From NCBI RefSeq assembly GCF_002214505.1, contig NZ_CP015103.1, positions 1,736,001 to 1,800,000 of the forward strand: DNA of 64,000 nucleotides. The letters run 5' to 3'. The stretch comes from Thermococcus siculi (GTDB lineage: Archaea > Methanobacteriota_B > Thermococci > Thermococcales > Thermococcaceae). The translations under genes were made by a program, and so were the position numbers. Positions 8,039 through 17,515 of the stretch are shown in pieces. The notes under the pieces were generated by a model. The model searched no databases, was not told the DNA's origin, and saw nothing but the letters and a program-made list of their open reading frames with translations. The stretch's first letter is position 1, and each line of letters opens with the position of its first letter.

Positions 8039-9325
8039 TCACCCCTCCCACGCGGAGGCGTCCAGCTCGCCCTCCGTCTTCGCGACTATCGTGGTTCCCG
8101 CGAGGTCGCCGGTGACGTTGACCATCGTCCTTCCCATGTCGAGGATGGCGTCGATTCCGAGTATCATGGCGTAGGCTAAAGCGACGGGGCTTCCGGGGGT
8201 GAGGTCGAGGCCGACGCTCTGGAGAACCATGGCCAGCATTATGGCTCCGGCCCCCGGGACTCCGGCCGTTCCGATCGAGGCCAGAACCGCCGTGAGAACG
8301 ACAATGAGCTGCTGGCTGGGTGTGAGCGGGTGTCCGATGGCGTTGGCAACGAAGAGAACCGTCACACCCTGGTAGAGGGCCGTCCCGTCCATGTTTATCG
8401 TCGCACCGAGTGGGAGCGTGAAGGAGAATATTCCCCTGTCAATGCCCATCTTCTCCTCCGCAACGCTCATCGTTACCGGAAGGGTTCCACTCGAACTCCT
8501 GGTGACGAAGGCGGTCAGCATGGCGTCCTTCGCCTTCTTGATAAACTTGAGGGGATCGATACCGAAGACCTTGAGCAGAACGAAGTACACCAGGAGTATC
8601 TGGGCCAGCAGACCGAGATAAACCGCCACCACGACCTCCGCGAGCGGGCCAACGACCCTAATCCCCTGGACCGCCATGACGTAGGCTATCAGGGCAAAGA
8701 CACCTATCGGAGCGTACTGCATCACTCCCGCGACTATGACGTACATGGCCTCCGCGAGGCCGTCGAAGGCCCGGAGCAGGGTCGTTCCAGCGGTCTTGAG
8801 CCTCTCGTCGCCTCTGTTTATGACGTAGGTCAGCGCTATGCCCAGCACGATAGCGAAGAATATCACCGGCAGGACCTCGCCCTTCGCGAGGGAGGCGAAG
8901 GGGTTGGTGGGCACTATGTTGAGCAGGGTCTGAACGAGGGACGGCGGCTGGGCCTCTATCGCCTTACCTTCGCCGGTTCCGAGGCTTATACCGGTTCCAA
9001 CGCGGAAGAGGTTGCCCATAAGCAGGCCGAAGAACACGGCAAAGGCCGACGTGAGGAGGTAGTAGACCACTATCTTGACGCCGACCCTTCCGAGCCTCGC
9101 CGGGCTGATGCTGGCGGCCCCAACGACGAGCGATGCGAGCACAATGGGCATCACTAACATCTTCAGCAGGCGGACGAAGAGGTCGCCCAGTGGTTTGATG
9201 TACGTCTCAACGAAGTCCGCGTAGCCCAGATAGCCCATAATTAAACCGAAGGCCGCACCGAGGATGAGGCCCCACAGTATCTTCCACAGAACAGGGTAGT
9301 CCAGGTACTTCCTCAAGAGTCCCAT
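8039..9325 (-). CDS. Dicarboxylate/amino acid:cation symporter (GltPh-like)
   Basis: Sodium-coupled aspartate/glutamate transporter of the DAACS family in the cytoplasmic membrane. The 428-aa sequence is closely similar throughout to GltPh and GltTk as I remember them. It keeps the HP1 motif TRSSSGTLP, the unwound TM7 motif NMDGTA, the HP2 region [12 protein letters not shown] and the TM8 Asp/Arg/Asn/Asp series ([16 protein letters not shown]). The start at 9325 (MGLLRKY) has a GGAGGGA site; an upstream ATG at 9358 would add 11 residues without a ribosome site. Monocistronic. Confidence 0.95.
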   Translation of the reverse strand: MGLLRKYLDYPVLWKILWGLILGAAFGLIMGYLGYADFVETYIKPLGDLFVRLLKMLVMPIVLASLVVGAASISPARLGRVGVKIVVYYLLTSAFAVFFGLLMGNLFRVGTGISLGTGEGKAIEAQPPSLVQTLLNIVPTNPFASLAKGEVLPVIFFAIVLGIALTYVINRGDERLKTAGTTLLRAFDGLAEAMYVIVAGVMQYAPIGVFALIAYVMAVQGIRVVGPLAEVVVAVYLGLLAQILLVYFVLLKVFGIDPLKFIKKAKDAMLTAFVTRSSSGTLPVTMSVAEEKMGIDRGIFSFTLPLGATINMDGTALYQGVTVLFVANAIGHPLTPSQQLIVVLTAVLASIGTAGVPGAGAIMLAMVLQSVGLDLTPGSPVALAYAMILGIDAILDMGRTMVNVTGDLAGTTIVAKTEGELDASAWEG

Positions 9326-9432
9326 TGGAGCTCCCTCCTGGAATCCCTCAAAATTCAAAAGACAGCAGTAAAACTAAAGTCCTGTAACTATATTAGCCTT
9401 CCGGGGAAGTTTATGGCAAAATGACAAAATAT

Positions 9433-10155
9433 CTACACAAATCTTACCGACACATCCCCGTATAGCACTCTCTTTAACTGTCCGTCAACGTCCAGAAGAA
9501 GGGAGCCATCATCAAGAACGTCTATAACACGTCCGGTTACGACACTATCGTCCTCAATGACCCTAACTGTCATACCTATTAGGAAAGTCCTCTCGCGAAC
9601 CTTGGCCATCAGAAGGTCTGGCCTTGCCAGGAAAACCCGGTACCAGCCGCCGAGGTGGAACAACAGCCTTTCAAGGACCCTATCCAGAGGCAGCTCCCTT
9701 CCGATCAGCTGGAGCATCGAAACCGCACTGTCTCCAAGCCCCTCGGGGATGGGATTGTTCACGTTGAGGCCTATCCCGAGAACCGCGTACTCACTTCCCC
9801 TGCCCTCAGTTAGAATCCCAGCTATCTTCCTCCCATTAACCCAGACGTCGTTGGGCCACTTGATCCCAGAATCTATGCCAAAGTCTGCCAGTGTATCCCC
9901 CACAGCGAGAGCCCCAACGAAGACCAGCCTCGGGTCAACCCTAGGAGGCTTCAGTATGACGCTCACCCACAGGCCTCCCTCGGGAGAGGCCCACGAGCGG
10001 CCCTTCCTCCCCTTCCCCGCGCTCTGATGCTTCGCAACCACAACCGTACCCTCCGGCGAATCCGGGGCTATCCGTTTGGCGTACTCGTTGGTTGAATCGA
10101 CCTCATCAAGACGAATGATCTTCCACGCTAAGTTTCTTGGTTCCCCGCTCACCAT
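9433..10155 (-). CDS. Biotin--protein ligase
   Basis: Biotin protein ligase (EC 6.3.4.15), which activates biotin with ATP and attaches it to the EAMKMEN lysine of biotin-carrier domains. The 240-aa product lacks an N-terminal DNA-binding domain, as in the Pyrococcus enzyme (235 aa). It has DSTNEYA, the adenylate loop GKGRKGRSW, SPEGGLW, IKWPNDVWVNGRKIAGIL, GIGLNVN and a C-terminal SH3-like part ending YGDVSVRFV. The start is uncertain: ATG 10155, with GGTGGTG almost abutting, or the following GTG. The only biotin-domain protein in the window is encoded 1 kb away, divergently. Confidence 0.93.
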   Translation of the reverse strand: MVSGEPRNLAWKIIRLDEVDSTNEYAKRIAPDSPEGTVVVAKHQSAGKGRKGRSWASPEGGLWVSVILKPPRVDPRLVFVGALAVGDTLADFGIDSGIKWPNDVWVNGRKIAGILTEGRGSEYAVLGIGLNVNNPIPEGLGDSAVSMLQLIGRELPLDRVLERLLFHLGGWYRVFLARPDLLMAKVRERTFLIGMTVRVIEDDSVVTGRVIDVLDDGSLLLDVDGQLKRVLYGDVSVRFV

Positions 10156-10248
10156 CACCACCTGAGGAGGTTTGGGATTCAACCTTAAAGGACCTTCCGT
10201 CCAAAAACCTTAAATCTTCTCAGGAATATATCACTCTCGGTGATTAGT

Positions 10249-11094
10249 ATGGACGCATATCAGAGCGTTGGCATTAGGAGACGTCTTAGGAGGTTCTTCC
10301 GCAGGGACGGGAGGGCTTTGATATTCGCAATGGACCACGGCTTCGAGCACGGGCCGACGGACTTTGAGGAGCACTGGGAGCACGTTAACCCCAGGATAAT
10401 CACGAGAAAAGTCGTCAGGGCAGGCATAGACGGCGTCATGATGCTTCCGGGGGTCGCGAGGCTGGCTGTCGATGAGCTCAAACCTGACACGGGGCTTATG
10501 ATAAAGCTCACCAGCAAGACGAACCTCAGGCCGAAGGATGACCAGCTCCTGCAGAGCCAGCTCGGCTATGTAGAGGACGCGATAAAGCTCGGCGCCGATG
10601 CAATAGCAGCGACCGTTTACTGGGGCTCACCGCAGGAAGACCTCATGATGCGCCAGTTCGCAGAGATAGCGAGCTACGCCCACGACCTCGGCTTCCCGGT
10701 TGTGCAGTTCGCCTATCCGAGGGGACCGTACATAAACGAGAAGTACGGGAAGAAGGAGGACTACCGCGTCGTCATGTACGGTGCTCGCGCTGCAGTCGAG
10801 AGCGGTGCCGACATGATAAAGACCTACTGGACGGGTTCAAGGGAGACCTTTGCGAAGGTCGTCGATGCTGCAGCAGGTGTTCCAGTTCTTCTCAGCGGCG
10901 GAGCAAAGACAGACAACCCTGTTGACTTCCTCAAGCTCGTCTGGGAGGTCATCGAGGCTGGTGGATCTGGAGCAGTAGTCGGCAGGAACATCTTCCAACG
11001 CGAGAACCCCGAGCCCTTCATAAAGGCCCTCCTCAAGGTCGTCCACAGGAACGAGGACCCGGAGGAGGCGGCGAAGGCCGAAGGCCTTCTCTGA
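10249..11094 (+). CDS. fba: Fructose-1,6-bisphosphate aldolase, archaeal class I (DhnA type)
   Basis: Schiff-base aldolase that interconverts FBP with dihydroxyacetone phosphate and glyceraldehyde-3-phosphate in the modified Embden-Meyerhof pathway and gluconeogenesis. The product is 281 aa, the size of the P. furiosus enzyme. Key parts are [10 protein letters not shown] near 28-37, the Schiff-base lysine in DMIKTYWTG near 188-196 and the phosphate-binding LLSGG and [19 protein letters not shown] precedes the ATG, so the upstream in-frame start is not used; CTTAAATCTT near 10209 is the TATA box. It shares a divergent promoter region with the biotin ligase gene. Confidence 0.96.
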   Translation: MDAYQSVGIRRRLRRFFRRDGRALIFAMDHGFEHGPTDFEEHWEHVNPRIITRKVVRAGIDGVMMLPGVARLAVDELKPDTGLMIKLTSKTNLRPKDDQLLQSQLGYVEDAIKLGADAIAATVYWGSPQEDLMMRQFAEIASYAHDLGFPVVQFAYPRGPYINEKYGKKEDYRVVMYGARAAVESGADMIKTYWTGSRETFAKVVDAAAGVPVLLSGGAKTDNPVDFLKLVWEVIEAGGSGAVVGRNIFQRENPEPFIKALLKVVHRNEDPEEAAKAEGLL

Positions 11095-11121
11095 CTATTC
11101 TCCACATTTTTGGTCAGCAAG

Positions 11122-11130
11122 TTAAATATA
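11122..11130 (+). promoter_or_regulatory. TATA box of the carboxyltransferase gene
   Basis: TTAAATATA, 35 nt before the GTG/ATG starts of the biotin-dependent enzyme, with the ribosome site GAGGTGA between. Shows that this gene has its own promoter after the aldolase gene. Confidence 0.55.
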
Positions 11131-11164
11131 GCTCTTCTGCGGGGTTTAAATTGAGGTGAGAAAA

Positions 11165-12973
11165 ATGACGAGGGTTGAGATTATAGACACGACCTTCAGG
11201 GACGCTCATCAGTCGCTCATAGCAACGCGCCTGCAGACGGAGGACATGCTCGCGATAGCGGAAAAGATGGACAGGATAGGCTTCTACTCCATGGAAGTCT
11301 GGGGCGGAGCAACCTTCGACGTGGCTATACGGTACCTCAACGAGGATCCCTGGGAGCGCCTAAGGCTCTTGAGGGAGCACATAAGTAAAACCAAGCTCCA
11401 GATGCTGCTGAGGGGCCAAAACGTTGTCGGCTACCGTCACTACCCTGACGACGTCGTCGAGAAGTTCGTCGAGCTCGCCCACAAAAACGGTATTGATATC
11501 TTCCGCGTTTTCGATGCCCTCAACGACGTCAGGAACATGGAGGTGGCGATAAGGAAGGCCAAGGAAGTCGGCGCAGAGGTGCAGGGGGCGATAGCCTACA
11601 CGACGGGGAAGGTGTTCACGCTGGAGTACTACATGAAGAAGGTCGAGGAACTCCTCGCTCTGGACGTCGACGTAATCACAATCAAGGACATGGCGGCCCT
11701 GCTGACGCCCTGGAAGGCCTACGAGCTGGTCAGCGAGATAAAGGAAACCTACGGCGTTCCGGTTAACGTGCACACCCACTCCACAACTGGAATGGCGGTA
11801 GCGACGTACCTCAAGGCGGTTGAGGCGGGAGCGGACTTCATAGACACAGCCATAAGCCCCCTCGCCTTTGGAACGGCCCAGCCGGGAATACAAACGATAT
11901 GGCACGCCCTTCCAGAGGCCGTTGGAAGCCACCTCGACCGCGAGCTGATCCACGAGGTCTCGCGCTACCTCAAGCGCCTTCTGGAGGAGAAGTACGCCGG
12001 CTTACTGCACAAGGAGGCCCTCATGGTCAACCCCTACGTCCTCAAGTACCAGGTTCCGGGCGGGATGTACTCCAACCTCATAAGCCAGCTCAGGGAGATG
12101 AAGGCTTTAGACAAGCTTCAGGAGGTTCTCGAGGAGATACCGCGCGTGAGGGAAGACCTGGGCTGGCCGCCGCTGGTAACTCCGACGAGCCAGATAGTCG
12201 GGACGCAGGCGGTTCTCAACGTCCTCTTCGGGAGGTATGAGAGGATAACCGAGGAGGTCAAGAACTACATCAAGGGCCTCTACGGAAGGCCGCCGGCGGA
12301 GGTAGACCCAAAACTCAAGAGGAAGGTTCTGGGAGATGAGGAGCCGATAACGGCGAGGCCGGGAGAGCTTCTGGAGCCTGCCCTCGAGAGATGCAGGAAG
12401 GAGCTGGAAGAACTCGGCTACCTTGAGAAGGAAGAGGACGTTTTAACTTACTGTCTTTTCCCGCAGGTGGCGAAGGAGTTCTTCGAGGCGAGGAAGGCCG
12501 GAAAGAAGGGACCGAAGATGCCGCAAAACGTGGAGAGGTTCAAGCTCTACGTTAACGGCGTCGAGTTTGAGATTGGCCTTGAGGGAGTCGACCTGAGCGC
12601 GCTCAAGTACCTGCCCCAGATAGCAAGCGCGGGAACGGCCCCGTCAACACAGAAGGTTCCTGCACCAAGTGCCCCAGCTCCAGTATCTGCTCCAAGTGTT
12701 CCCTCGGCTCCAACTTCCGCCCCTGCGGTGCCTGCAACTCCAACACCGGCGGCCGCTGGTGAGGGCGTTGTCACCGCCCCAATGCCGGGCAAGATCCTGA
12801 GAATCCTCGTGAAGGAGGGCGAGCAGGTTAAGACCGGTCAGGGCCTCTTAATACTCGAAGCAATGAAAATGGAGAATGAAATCCCAGCACCCAAGGATGG
12901 AGTCGTGAAGAAAATCCTCATCAAAGAGGGCGACACCGTCGACACCGGACAAGCACTCATAGAACTCGGGTGA
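11165..12973 (+). CDS. Biotin-dependent oxaloacetate decarboxylase alpha / pyruvate carboxylase subunit B-like protein
   Basis: A 602-aa biotin enzyme. It has a carboxyltransferase TIM barrel (IIDTTFRDAHQS at the start, FRVFDALNDVRN, ITIKDMAALLTP, VNVHTHSTTGMA with metal-binding His-x-His), a PYC_OADA domain (about 330-460), an Ala/Pro/Ser-rich linker (about 490-525) and a biotinyl domain with EAMKMEN near 569-575. It moves a carboxyl group between biotin and pyruvate/oxaloacetate. Whether it works with a biotin carboxylase (PycA) or a sodium-pumping beta subunit cannot be decided here, as neither is in the window. ATG 11165 follows GAGGTGA; the GTG at 11156 overlaps that site. Confidence 0.9.
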   Translation: MTRVEIIDTTFRDAHQSLIATRLQTEDMLAIAEKMDRIGFYSMEVWGGATFDVAIRYLNEDPWERLRLLREHISKTKLQMLLRGQNVVGYRHYPDDVVEKFVELAHKNGIDIFRVFDALNDVRNMEVAIRKAKEVGAEVQGAIAYTTGKVFTLEYYMKKVEELLALDVDVITIKDMAALLTPWKAYELVSEIKETYGVPVNVHTHSTTGMAVATYLKAVEAGADFIDTAISPLAFGTAQPGIQTIWHALPEAVGSHLDRELIHEVSRYLKRLLEEKYAGLLHKEALMVNPYVLKYQVPGGMYSNLISQLREMKALDKLQEVLEEIPRVREDLGWPPLVTPTSQIVGTQAVLNVLFGRYERITEEVKNYIKGLYGRPPAEVDPKLKRKVLGDEEPITARPGELLEPALERCRKELEELGYLEKEEDVLTYCLFPQVAKEFFEARKAGKKGPKMPQNVERFKLYVNGVEFEIGLEGVDLSALKYLPQIASAGTAPSTQKVPAPSAPAPVSAPSVPSAPTSAPAVPATPTPAAAGEGVVTAPMPGKILRILVKEGEQVKTGQGLLILEAMKMENEIPAPKDGVVKKILIKEGDTVDTGQALIELG

Positions 12974-13147
12974 GGGCCTCTCCCCCCTCCCCTCTTTTAC
13001 ACAAGAGCGCGAAAGGTTTTATTGACGAACTTCTGGCAGGGTTTCCAACCATCGGTTTAAAAACGAAAAAGCTTCAGTTTTTTGCCGAAAGGCATTTAAG
13101 TAGACAGAACAATACACTATTTCGTAAATCTACACGGGGGTGCAAAT

Positions 13148-14881
13148 ATGAACTCTGCTGTGGTTATTTTGATCGCGGCAGCAATATACCTGGGCATGTA
13201 CTTTACCTACGGTAAGAGCCTGCAGAACAAGGTCGTCAGGGCCGACCCCAACAGACCCACCCCGGCCCACAAGCTCTACGACGGCGTTGACTACGTCCCA
13301 GCACACCCGCTCGTTCTCTACGGACACCACTTCGCGTCGATAGCGGGAGCTGGACCAATAGTCGGTCCGGCAGTGGCAATGGCCTGGGGATGGCTACCCG
13401 GACTCATCTGGGTCTGGTTCGGAAACGTCTTCATTGGTGCCGTACACGACTATCTGGCCCTGATGTCATCGGTACGCTACGATGGTAAGTCCGTCCAGTG
13501 GATCGCAGGAAAGCTCATGAGCAGAAGGACTGGAATTGCCTTCGAGCTTTACATCTGGTTTGCCCTGCTGCTGGTTGTTGCGGCGTTTACAGCAGTTATC
13601 GCAGGAATATTCAAGAACACCCCTGAGGCAGCCACCGCAGCACTGCTCTTCCTGGTTTCAGCGGTAATAGTTGGCTGGCTGATGTACAAGACCAGCCTGC
13701 ACTTCGCGGGGGCAACGATAATCGGCCTGCTGTTGGTAGGACTTTCAGTGTGGCTCGGTTTCAAGTACCCAATACACGCGAGTTACCACGCTTGGGCAAC
13801 ATTCCTGCTGTTCTACATAATCATCGCAGCATCGCTTCCGGTGTGGATTCTCCTACAGCCAAGGGACTACCTGAACGCCTATATCCTCTGGTTCGGCCTC
13901 ATACTCGGTGGCATTGCCTTCGCCATTCTTGGGGCGAAGGGAACCTTCACGGCTCCGTCATACACCACCTGGTCGGCGAACGTCGTCGGTGGAAAGCCCT
14001 CACCCTTCTGGCCGACCATACCGCTCGTTATCGCCTGTGGCTCTCTGAGCGGATTCCACTCCATCGTCGGTTCCGGAACCACCTCCAAACAGCTTGACAA
14101 CGAGATACACGGCCTCATGGTCGGCTACGGTGGAATGTTCACGGAGGGCTTCCTCTCAACGATAGTTATAGCCTCGATAGCCGTCTACGGTGTGAAGGTC
14201 TTCGCCGACGCCGGAATCGACATCAACGCCTCCAACTGGGCAACCATCTACGCCCCAACCGTTGCCAGCACCATCGGTAAGGTAGGCATCTTCGCCAAGA
14301 GCTACGCCTACGGTCTCCAGGACGCCTTCGGAATACCATTCAAGACCGGTGCCGTCTTTGCGAGCCTCTGGGTCTCCGCGTTTGCCCTTACTTCGCTCGA
14401 CACCGCCACAAGGCTCGGAAGGTTCGCCTGGCAGGAGCTCTTCGGAATGTTCATGGACACCAGCGAGGGAACCGGAAAGCTCATCACCAACAAGTGGCTC
14501 GCCAGCCTCATCATTGCTGCACTGGGTGTCTGGCTCGCCTGGGGCGACGACTGGCTCATCCTCTGGCCGGCCTTCAGCGGCATGAACCAGATGCTGGCAA
14601 GCATAGCCATGATGACCGGTGCCCTCTGGGTCACCAAGATACAGCAGGCTGGAAAATGGAGCTGGGCAGTGCTCATCCCGGCAGTGTTCCTCTGGATAAC
14701 CGTTACCGCGGCACTGCTGTGGTTCCTTGTGGTCGTTGTTCCGGGAATCAGTACCCCATCAACGAAGTACGCCGTTGGAACCATAACCATCGTCGGTGTG
14801 CTTCTCAACCTCCTCCTGGTCTTCGACTTCTGGAAGGCCTGGAAGAAGCCAGCCGAGGAGTACGCGGCCACAAAGGCCTGA
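13148..14881 (+). CDS. cstA: Carbon starvation protein CstA family transporter
   Basis: Multi-pass membrane protein of the CstA family, whose bacterial members take up peptides or pyruvate. The 577-aa protein has about 15 hydrophobic segments and the family motifs HHFASIAGAGPIVGPA, GWLPGLIWVWFGNVFIGAVHD and ACGSLSGFHSIVGSGTTSKQ. GGGGGTG precedes the ATG, and GCATTTAAG near 13094 is the TATA box. It starts a run of same-strand genes; a T-rich stretch after the stop may partly terminate transcription, but the next gene begins only 36 nt on. Confidence 0.94.
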   Translation: MNSAVVILIAAAIYLGMYFTYGKSLQNKVVRADPNRPTPAHKLYDGVDYVPAHPLVLYGHHFASIAGAGPIVGPAVAMAWGWLPGLIWVWFGNVFIGAVHDYLALMSSVRYDGKSVQWIAGKLMSRRTGIAFELYIWFALLLVVAAFTAVIAGIFKNTPEAATAALLFLVSAVIVGWLMYKTSLHFAGATIIGLLLVGLSVWLGFKYPIHASYHAWATFLLFYIIIAASLPVWILLQPRDYLNAYILWFGLILGGIAFAILGAKGTFTAPSYTTWSANVVGGKPSPFWPTIPLVIACGSLSGFHSIVGSGTTSKQLDNEIHGLMVGYGGMFTEGFLSTIVIASIAVYGVKVFADAGIDINASNWATIYAPTVASTIGKVGIFAKSYAYGLQDAFGIPFKTGAVFASLWVSAFALTSLDTATRLGRFAWQELFGMFMDTSEGTGKLITNKWLASLIIAALGVWLAWGDDWLILWPAFSGMNQMLASIAMMTGALWVTKIQQAGKWSWAVLIPAVFLWITVTAALLWFLVVVVPGISTPSTKYAVGTITIVGVLLNLLLVFDFWKAWKKPAEEYAATKA

Positions 14882-14917
14882 AAGCCTTTCCTTTTTATCA
14901 TCTTTTGGGGCGATAGC

Positions 14918-15205
14918 ATGAAAAAAGGGCTTAAAGAGGCATTCTCAAAGCTCAAACTTCCGCTAACCTTCCTGTGGGAGTTCCACAAGGGATTTGAGAT
15001 GTACTACCTTCAGGGTATCAAATGGGAAGAGGAGGAGCTTGAGAACGTCTTCGCGCTCATCCTGTTCGGCGATTACATAGGCCTCCCCCATCCCCCAACG
15101 GAGCTGACATACAGGCTGCTCCCCCACGTGGTCAGGGAGCTTTATGTTATGGAGGAGAAGAGCACGAAGGAGGTTTCATTTAAGACCGGATGGATCGGGG
15201 TGTGA
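14918..15205 (+). CDS. Small conserved protein, paralogue 1 (unknown)
   Basis: A 95-aa soluble protein, not recognised. Its middle (ELENVFALILFGDYIGLPHP, then LLPHVVRELYVM) is clearly homologous to the next gene product (ELENVFALVIMGSFVGIPSP, LMPHMVREMYVM), so the pair arose by duplication. The hydrophobic segment followed by a conserved IG(L/I)P(H/S)PPT loop suggests a small helical domain that binds a partner. Lies between CstA and an ArsA-type ATPase, which suggests a role with one of them. Ribosome site GGGGCGAT. Confidence 0.75.
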   Translation: MKKGLKEAFSKLKLPLTFLWEFHKGFEMYYLQGIKWEEEELENVFALILFGDYIGLPHPPTELTYRLLPHVVRELYVMEEKSTKEVSFKTGWIGV

Positions 15206-15214
15206 GGTGGGATT

Positions 15215-15496
15215 ATGCCAAAGAGAATCCTGGAGGACATCCATGCGTTCCTGAGGGGTTTCGGAGGGGCTTTTAAACACCAGTCAACGGAGTACATAGA
15301 ATTCGAGGCCAGGGAGCTGGAGAACGTCTTCGCCCTGGTCATAATGGGATCCTTCGTCGGCATACCCTCCCCGCCAACGACGCTCGTGGTGAGGCTGATG
15401 CCCCACATGGTCAGGGAGATGTACGTGATGCAGCAAAGGGCGGTGGATATGGACGACATATTCGGAGAGATAGCCGGGATGTTCGACATCGATTGA
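15215..15496 (+). CDS. Small conserved protein, paralogue 2 (unknown)
   Basis: A 93-aa paralogue of the preceding gene product. The shared core is ELENVFAL ... PPT ... LMPHMVREMYVM; the C-terminus differs (DMDDIFGEIAGMFDID, acidic). The ATG is preceded by GTGAGGTGGGATT, 9 nt after the previous stop, and the ArsA-like gene begins 10 nt after its own stop. The tight spacing argues for co-expression of both paralogues with the ATPase. Function unknown. Confidence 0.75.
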   Translation: MPKRILEDIHAFLRGFGGAFKHQSTEYIEFEARELENVFALVIMGSFVGIPSPPTTLVVRLMPHMVREMYVMQQRAVDMDDIFGEIAGMFDID

Positions 15497-15506
15497 GGTG
15501 ATCCTC

Positions 15507-16499
15507 ATGAAGGAGTTCCTTCTCCCAAAGGAGAACTTCAGGACGGTCTTCGTGATAGGAAAGGGGGGCGTCGGAAAGACGACGACGAGCGCCGCTCTAG
15601 CGGTGGCCCTCGCAAAGAAGGGTTACAAAACGCTCATCGTATCGCTCGACCCTGCCCACAACCTCGGCGACGTCTTCATGACCAAACTGTCCGATAAACC
15701 AAAGATGCTAACCGAGAACCTCTACGCGAGTGAGCTGGACATGGAGAAGCTCATAAAGAGCTACCTGAAGCACCTCGAGAACAACCTGAAGAACATGTAC
15801 CGCTACCTGACCGTCATCAACCTCGAGAAGTACTTCGAGGTGCTCAGCTTCTCTCCGGGAATCGAGGAGTACGCCACCCTGGAGGCCGTGAGGAACATTC
15901 TACTCGAGGGGGACCAATGGGACATAATAGTCTTCGACACTCCACCGACGGGGCTGACCCTTAGAGTCCTTGCGCTACCGAAGATATCCCTCATCTGGGC
16001 CGACAAGCTCATCGAGATAAGGAAGAAGATACTTGAGAGGCGCAGAATGGTGGCTAAGATACAGGGCGACCAGAAGTTCGTGCTCGAGGGGCAGGAGTTC
16101 ACCCTGCCCAAAGATGAGGAGGAAGACCCCGTCATGAAGGAGCTGAGGAAGTACCGCGAGGAGGTTAAGTTCGTCGAGGACGTCATAACGGACCCCGAGA
16201 AGACGAGTGTCATAGCGGTGATGAACCCCGAGATGCTTCCGTTCTACGAGACGCAGAGGGCCTACGAGAGCCTGAAGAAGTTCAGGGTGCCCTTCAACAT
16301 GATAGTGGTCAACAAGGTCATAACCGTCGAGAGGGAGATACCCGAGATAAAGGTCAAGCTCGACGCCCAGGAGAAGGTTCTCGGGGAGATAGAGAGGGAG
16401 TTCAGGGGCATTGAGATCATCGAGGTGCCCATGTTCCCGCAGGAGCCGAGGGGACTGGAGTGGCTCGAAAAGCTCGGAGGCATGATTCTTGAGGGCTGA
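15507..16499 (+). CDS. ArsA/Get3-family ATPase
   Basis: Deviant Walker P-loop ATPase of the ArsA/Get3 (TRC40) group, 330 aa. Motifs: GKGGVGKTT near 17-25, SLDPAHNLGDVF (switch I), IVFDTPPTGLTLRVLALP (switch II, about 139-156) and MNPE near the adenine loop. Members either power arsenite export, target tail-anchored membrane proteins or act in other membrane-protein or metal delivery. No ArsB, ArsD or ArsR gene is nearby, so arsenite efflux is unlikely from context. GAGGTGAT precedes the ATG at 15507. Its stop lies inside the next gene, which starts within its last codons. Confidence 0.88.
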   Translation: MKEFLLPKENFRTVFVIGKGGVGKTTTSAALAVALAKKGYKTLIVSLDPAHNLGDVFMTKLSDKPKMLTENLYASELDMEKLIKSYLKHLENNLKNMYRYLTVINLEKYFEVLSFSPGIEEYATLEAVRNILLEGDQWDIIVFDTPPTGLTLRVLALPKISLIWADKLIEIRKKILERRRMVAKIQGDQKFVLEGQEFTLPKDEEEDPVMKELRKYREEVKFVEDVITDPEKTSVIAVMNPEMLPFYETQRAYESLKKFRVPFNMIVVNKVITVEREIPEIKVKLDAQEKVLGEIEREFRGIEIIEVPMFPQEPRGLEWLEKLGGMILEG

Positions 16500-16794
16500 A
16501 GAGATACTGGAACTCCTCAAGGGAGTCAAAAACCCGTTCACGGAGATGGACATAGTCAGCGAGGGGCTGGTAAGAAAGGTGGAGGTTGACGATGAGGAGG
16601 ATACCGTTAGAATATACGTCGCCTTTGCCCGCTTTACCCCCCTCCACCCCTTCGCCATGGCCGTCAACTGGCCGGTTCAGAGGAGGATCGTGGAGGACAT
16701 AGTAAACGTTTTAGAGGATAAACTGGGATATTTTGAGATAGTTGATGACACAACTCTCCAGAGATACTATCCGCTGGATAAAACGGAGGTATGA
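16489..16794 (+). CDS. MIP18-family (DUF59) protein
   Basis: A 101-aa protein of the MIP18/DUF59 family, associated with iron-sulfur cluster assembly and transfer (SufT, PaaD, CIA2). Typical features are VKNPFTEMDIVSEGLV near 15-30 and the alpha/beta pattern with VQRRIVEDIVNVLE. The usual C-terminal conserved Cys is absent. The start is TTG at 16489 with GGAGG eight bases upstream, overlapping the ArsA stop by 11 nt, so the two proteins are made together. Confidence 0.8.
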   Translation: MRAEEILELLKGVKNPFTEMDIVSEGLVRKVEVDDEEDTVRIYVAFARFTPLHPFAMAVNWPVQRRIVEDIVNVLEDKLGYFEIVDDTTLQRYYPLDKTEV

Positions 16795-16797
16795 ATA

Positions 16798-17460
16798 ATG
16801 GATTTAACCCTGACTTCGACCCTGCTCTGGGCAATCATGATTCTGGCCGCAATCACATCGATACAGTTCTACAAGGGCAGGAAGTGGAACCTCCAGCTCA
16901 TGTACCACTACCTCGAATCAATTGAAGACGTCGTCAAACCGGAGGACAAGGACTACGTCTGGCTCGGCGGTTACATCGGTTTCCGCGCCAACTACAAGGT
17001 CAACCGCGACAACATACGGAAGTTCGAGTACACCCTAACGCTCCTCCCCAGGCACAGCCTACTCTACTTCCCGATAGCACTCATAACCAGCAGGCACGAC
17101 AAGCTCTACTTCGTCATCAAGCCCTTCGCAGACATAAAGCGCGAGGCCCACCTTATCCAGAAGGGTTACTATCGCCTAAAGCCCGACATCGAGAATGAGC
17201 CGCTCCTCCAGAGGGAAGAGATCGAGATAGCAGGCAAAAAGTACGAGGCCCTCTTCGAGAAGCGCAGGGACGTTGAGAAGCTAAAGTCGCTCATCGAGAG
17301 CATGTCAAAACCGCACAACATCAAGCACGTGGCTCTGACTCCGAAGACCAACGTCTTCTACGTCCAGATGAAACCGGAGCCAGAAACTATCGGGGAGGAC
17401 GTTAAGAAGCTCGTCGAGTTCACCAACAGAGAGATAAAGGAGAGTCCTTTTTCCTCTTGA
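16798..17460 (+). CDS. Membrane-anchored conserved protein, unknown
   Basis: A 220-aa protein with one N-terminal transmembrane helix (about 5-24) followed by a basic cytoplasmic domain rich in alternating strands (YVWLGGYIGFRANYKV, LLYFPIALITS, DKLYFVIKPF). Not recognised beyond a conserved archaeal membrane protein. GGAGGT stands before the ATG, three bases after the MIP18 gene, so it closes the CstA/ArsA run. No catalytic motif seen. Confidence 0.75.
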   Translation: MDLTLTSTLLWAIMILAAITSIQFYKGRKWNLQLMYHYLESIEDVVKPEDKDYVWLGGYIGFRANYKVNRDNIRKFEYTLTLLPRHSLLYFPIALITSRHDKLYFVIKPFADIKREAHLIQKGYYRLKPDIENEPLLQREEIEIAGKKYEALFEKRRDVEKLKSLIESMSKPHNIKHVALTPKTNVFYVQMKPEPETIGEDVKKLVEFTNREIKESPFSS

Positions 17461-17515
17461 GCTTTTCCCGCAATCCTTTTATCGGTTAAACTCGAAGTTA
17501 TACATGGTGATACCG

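Noticed and set aside
8330-9157. 275-aa antisense frame under the GltPh-like gene
   Set aside because: Charge-rich artificial composition, no start signals, and the opposite strand encodes a clear transporter.
12970-13215. 81-aa frame between the carboxyltransferase and CstA genes
   Set aside because: No ribosome site, low-complexity start, and it overlaps the CstA promoter and start; its frame ends inside cstA.
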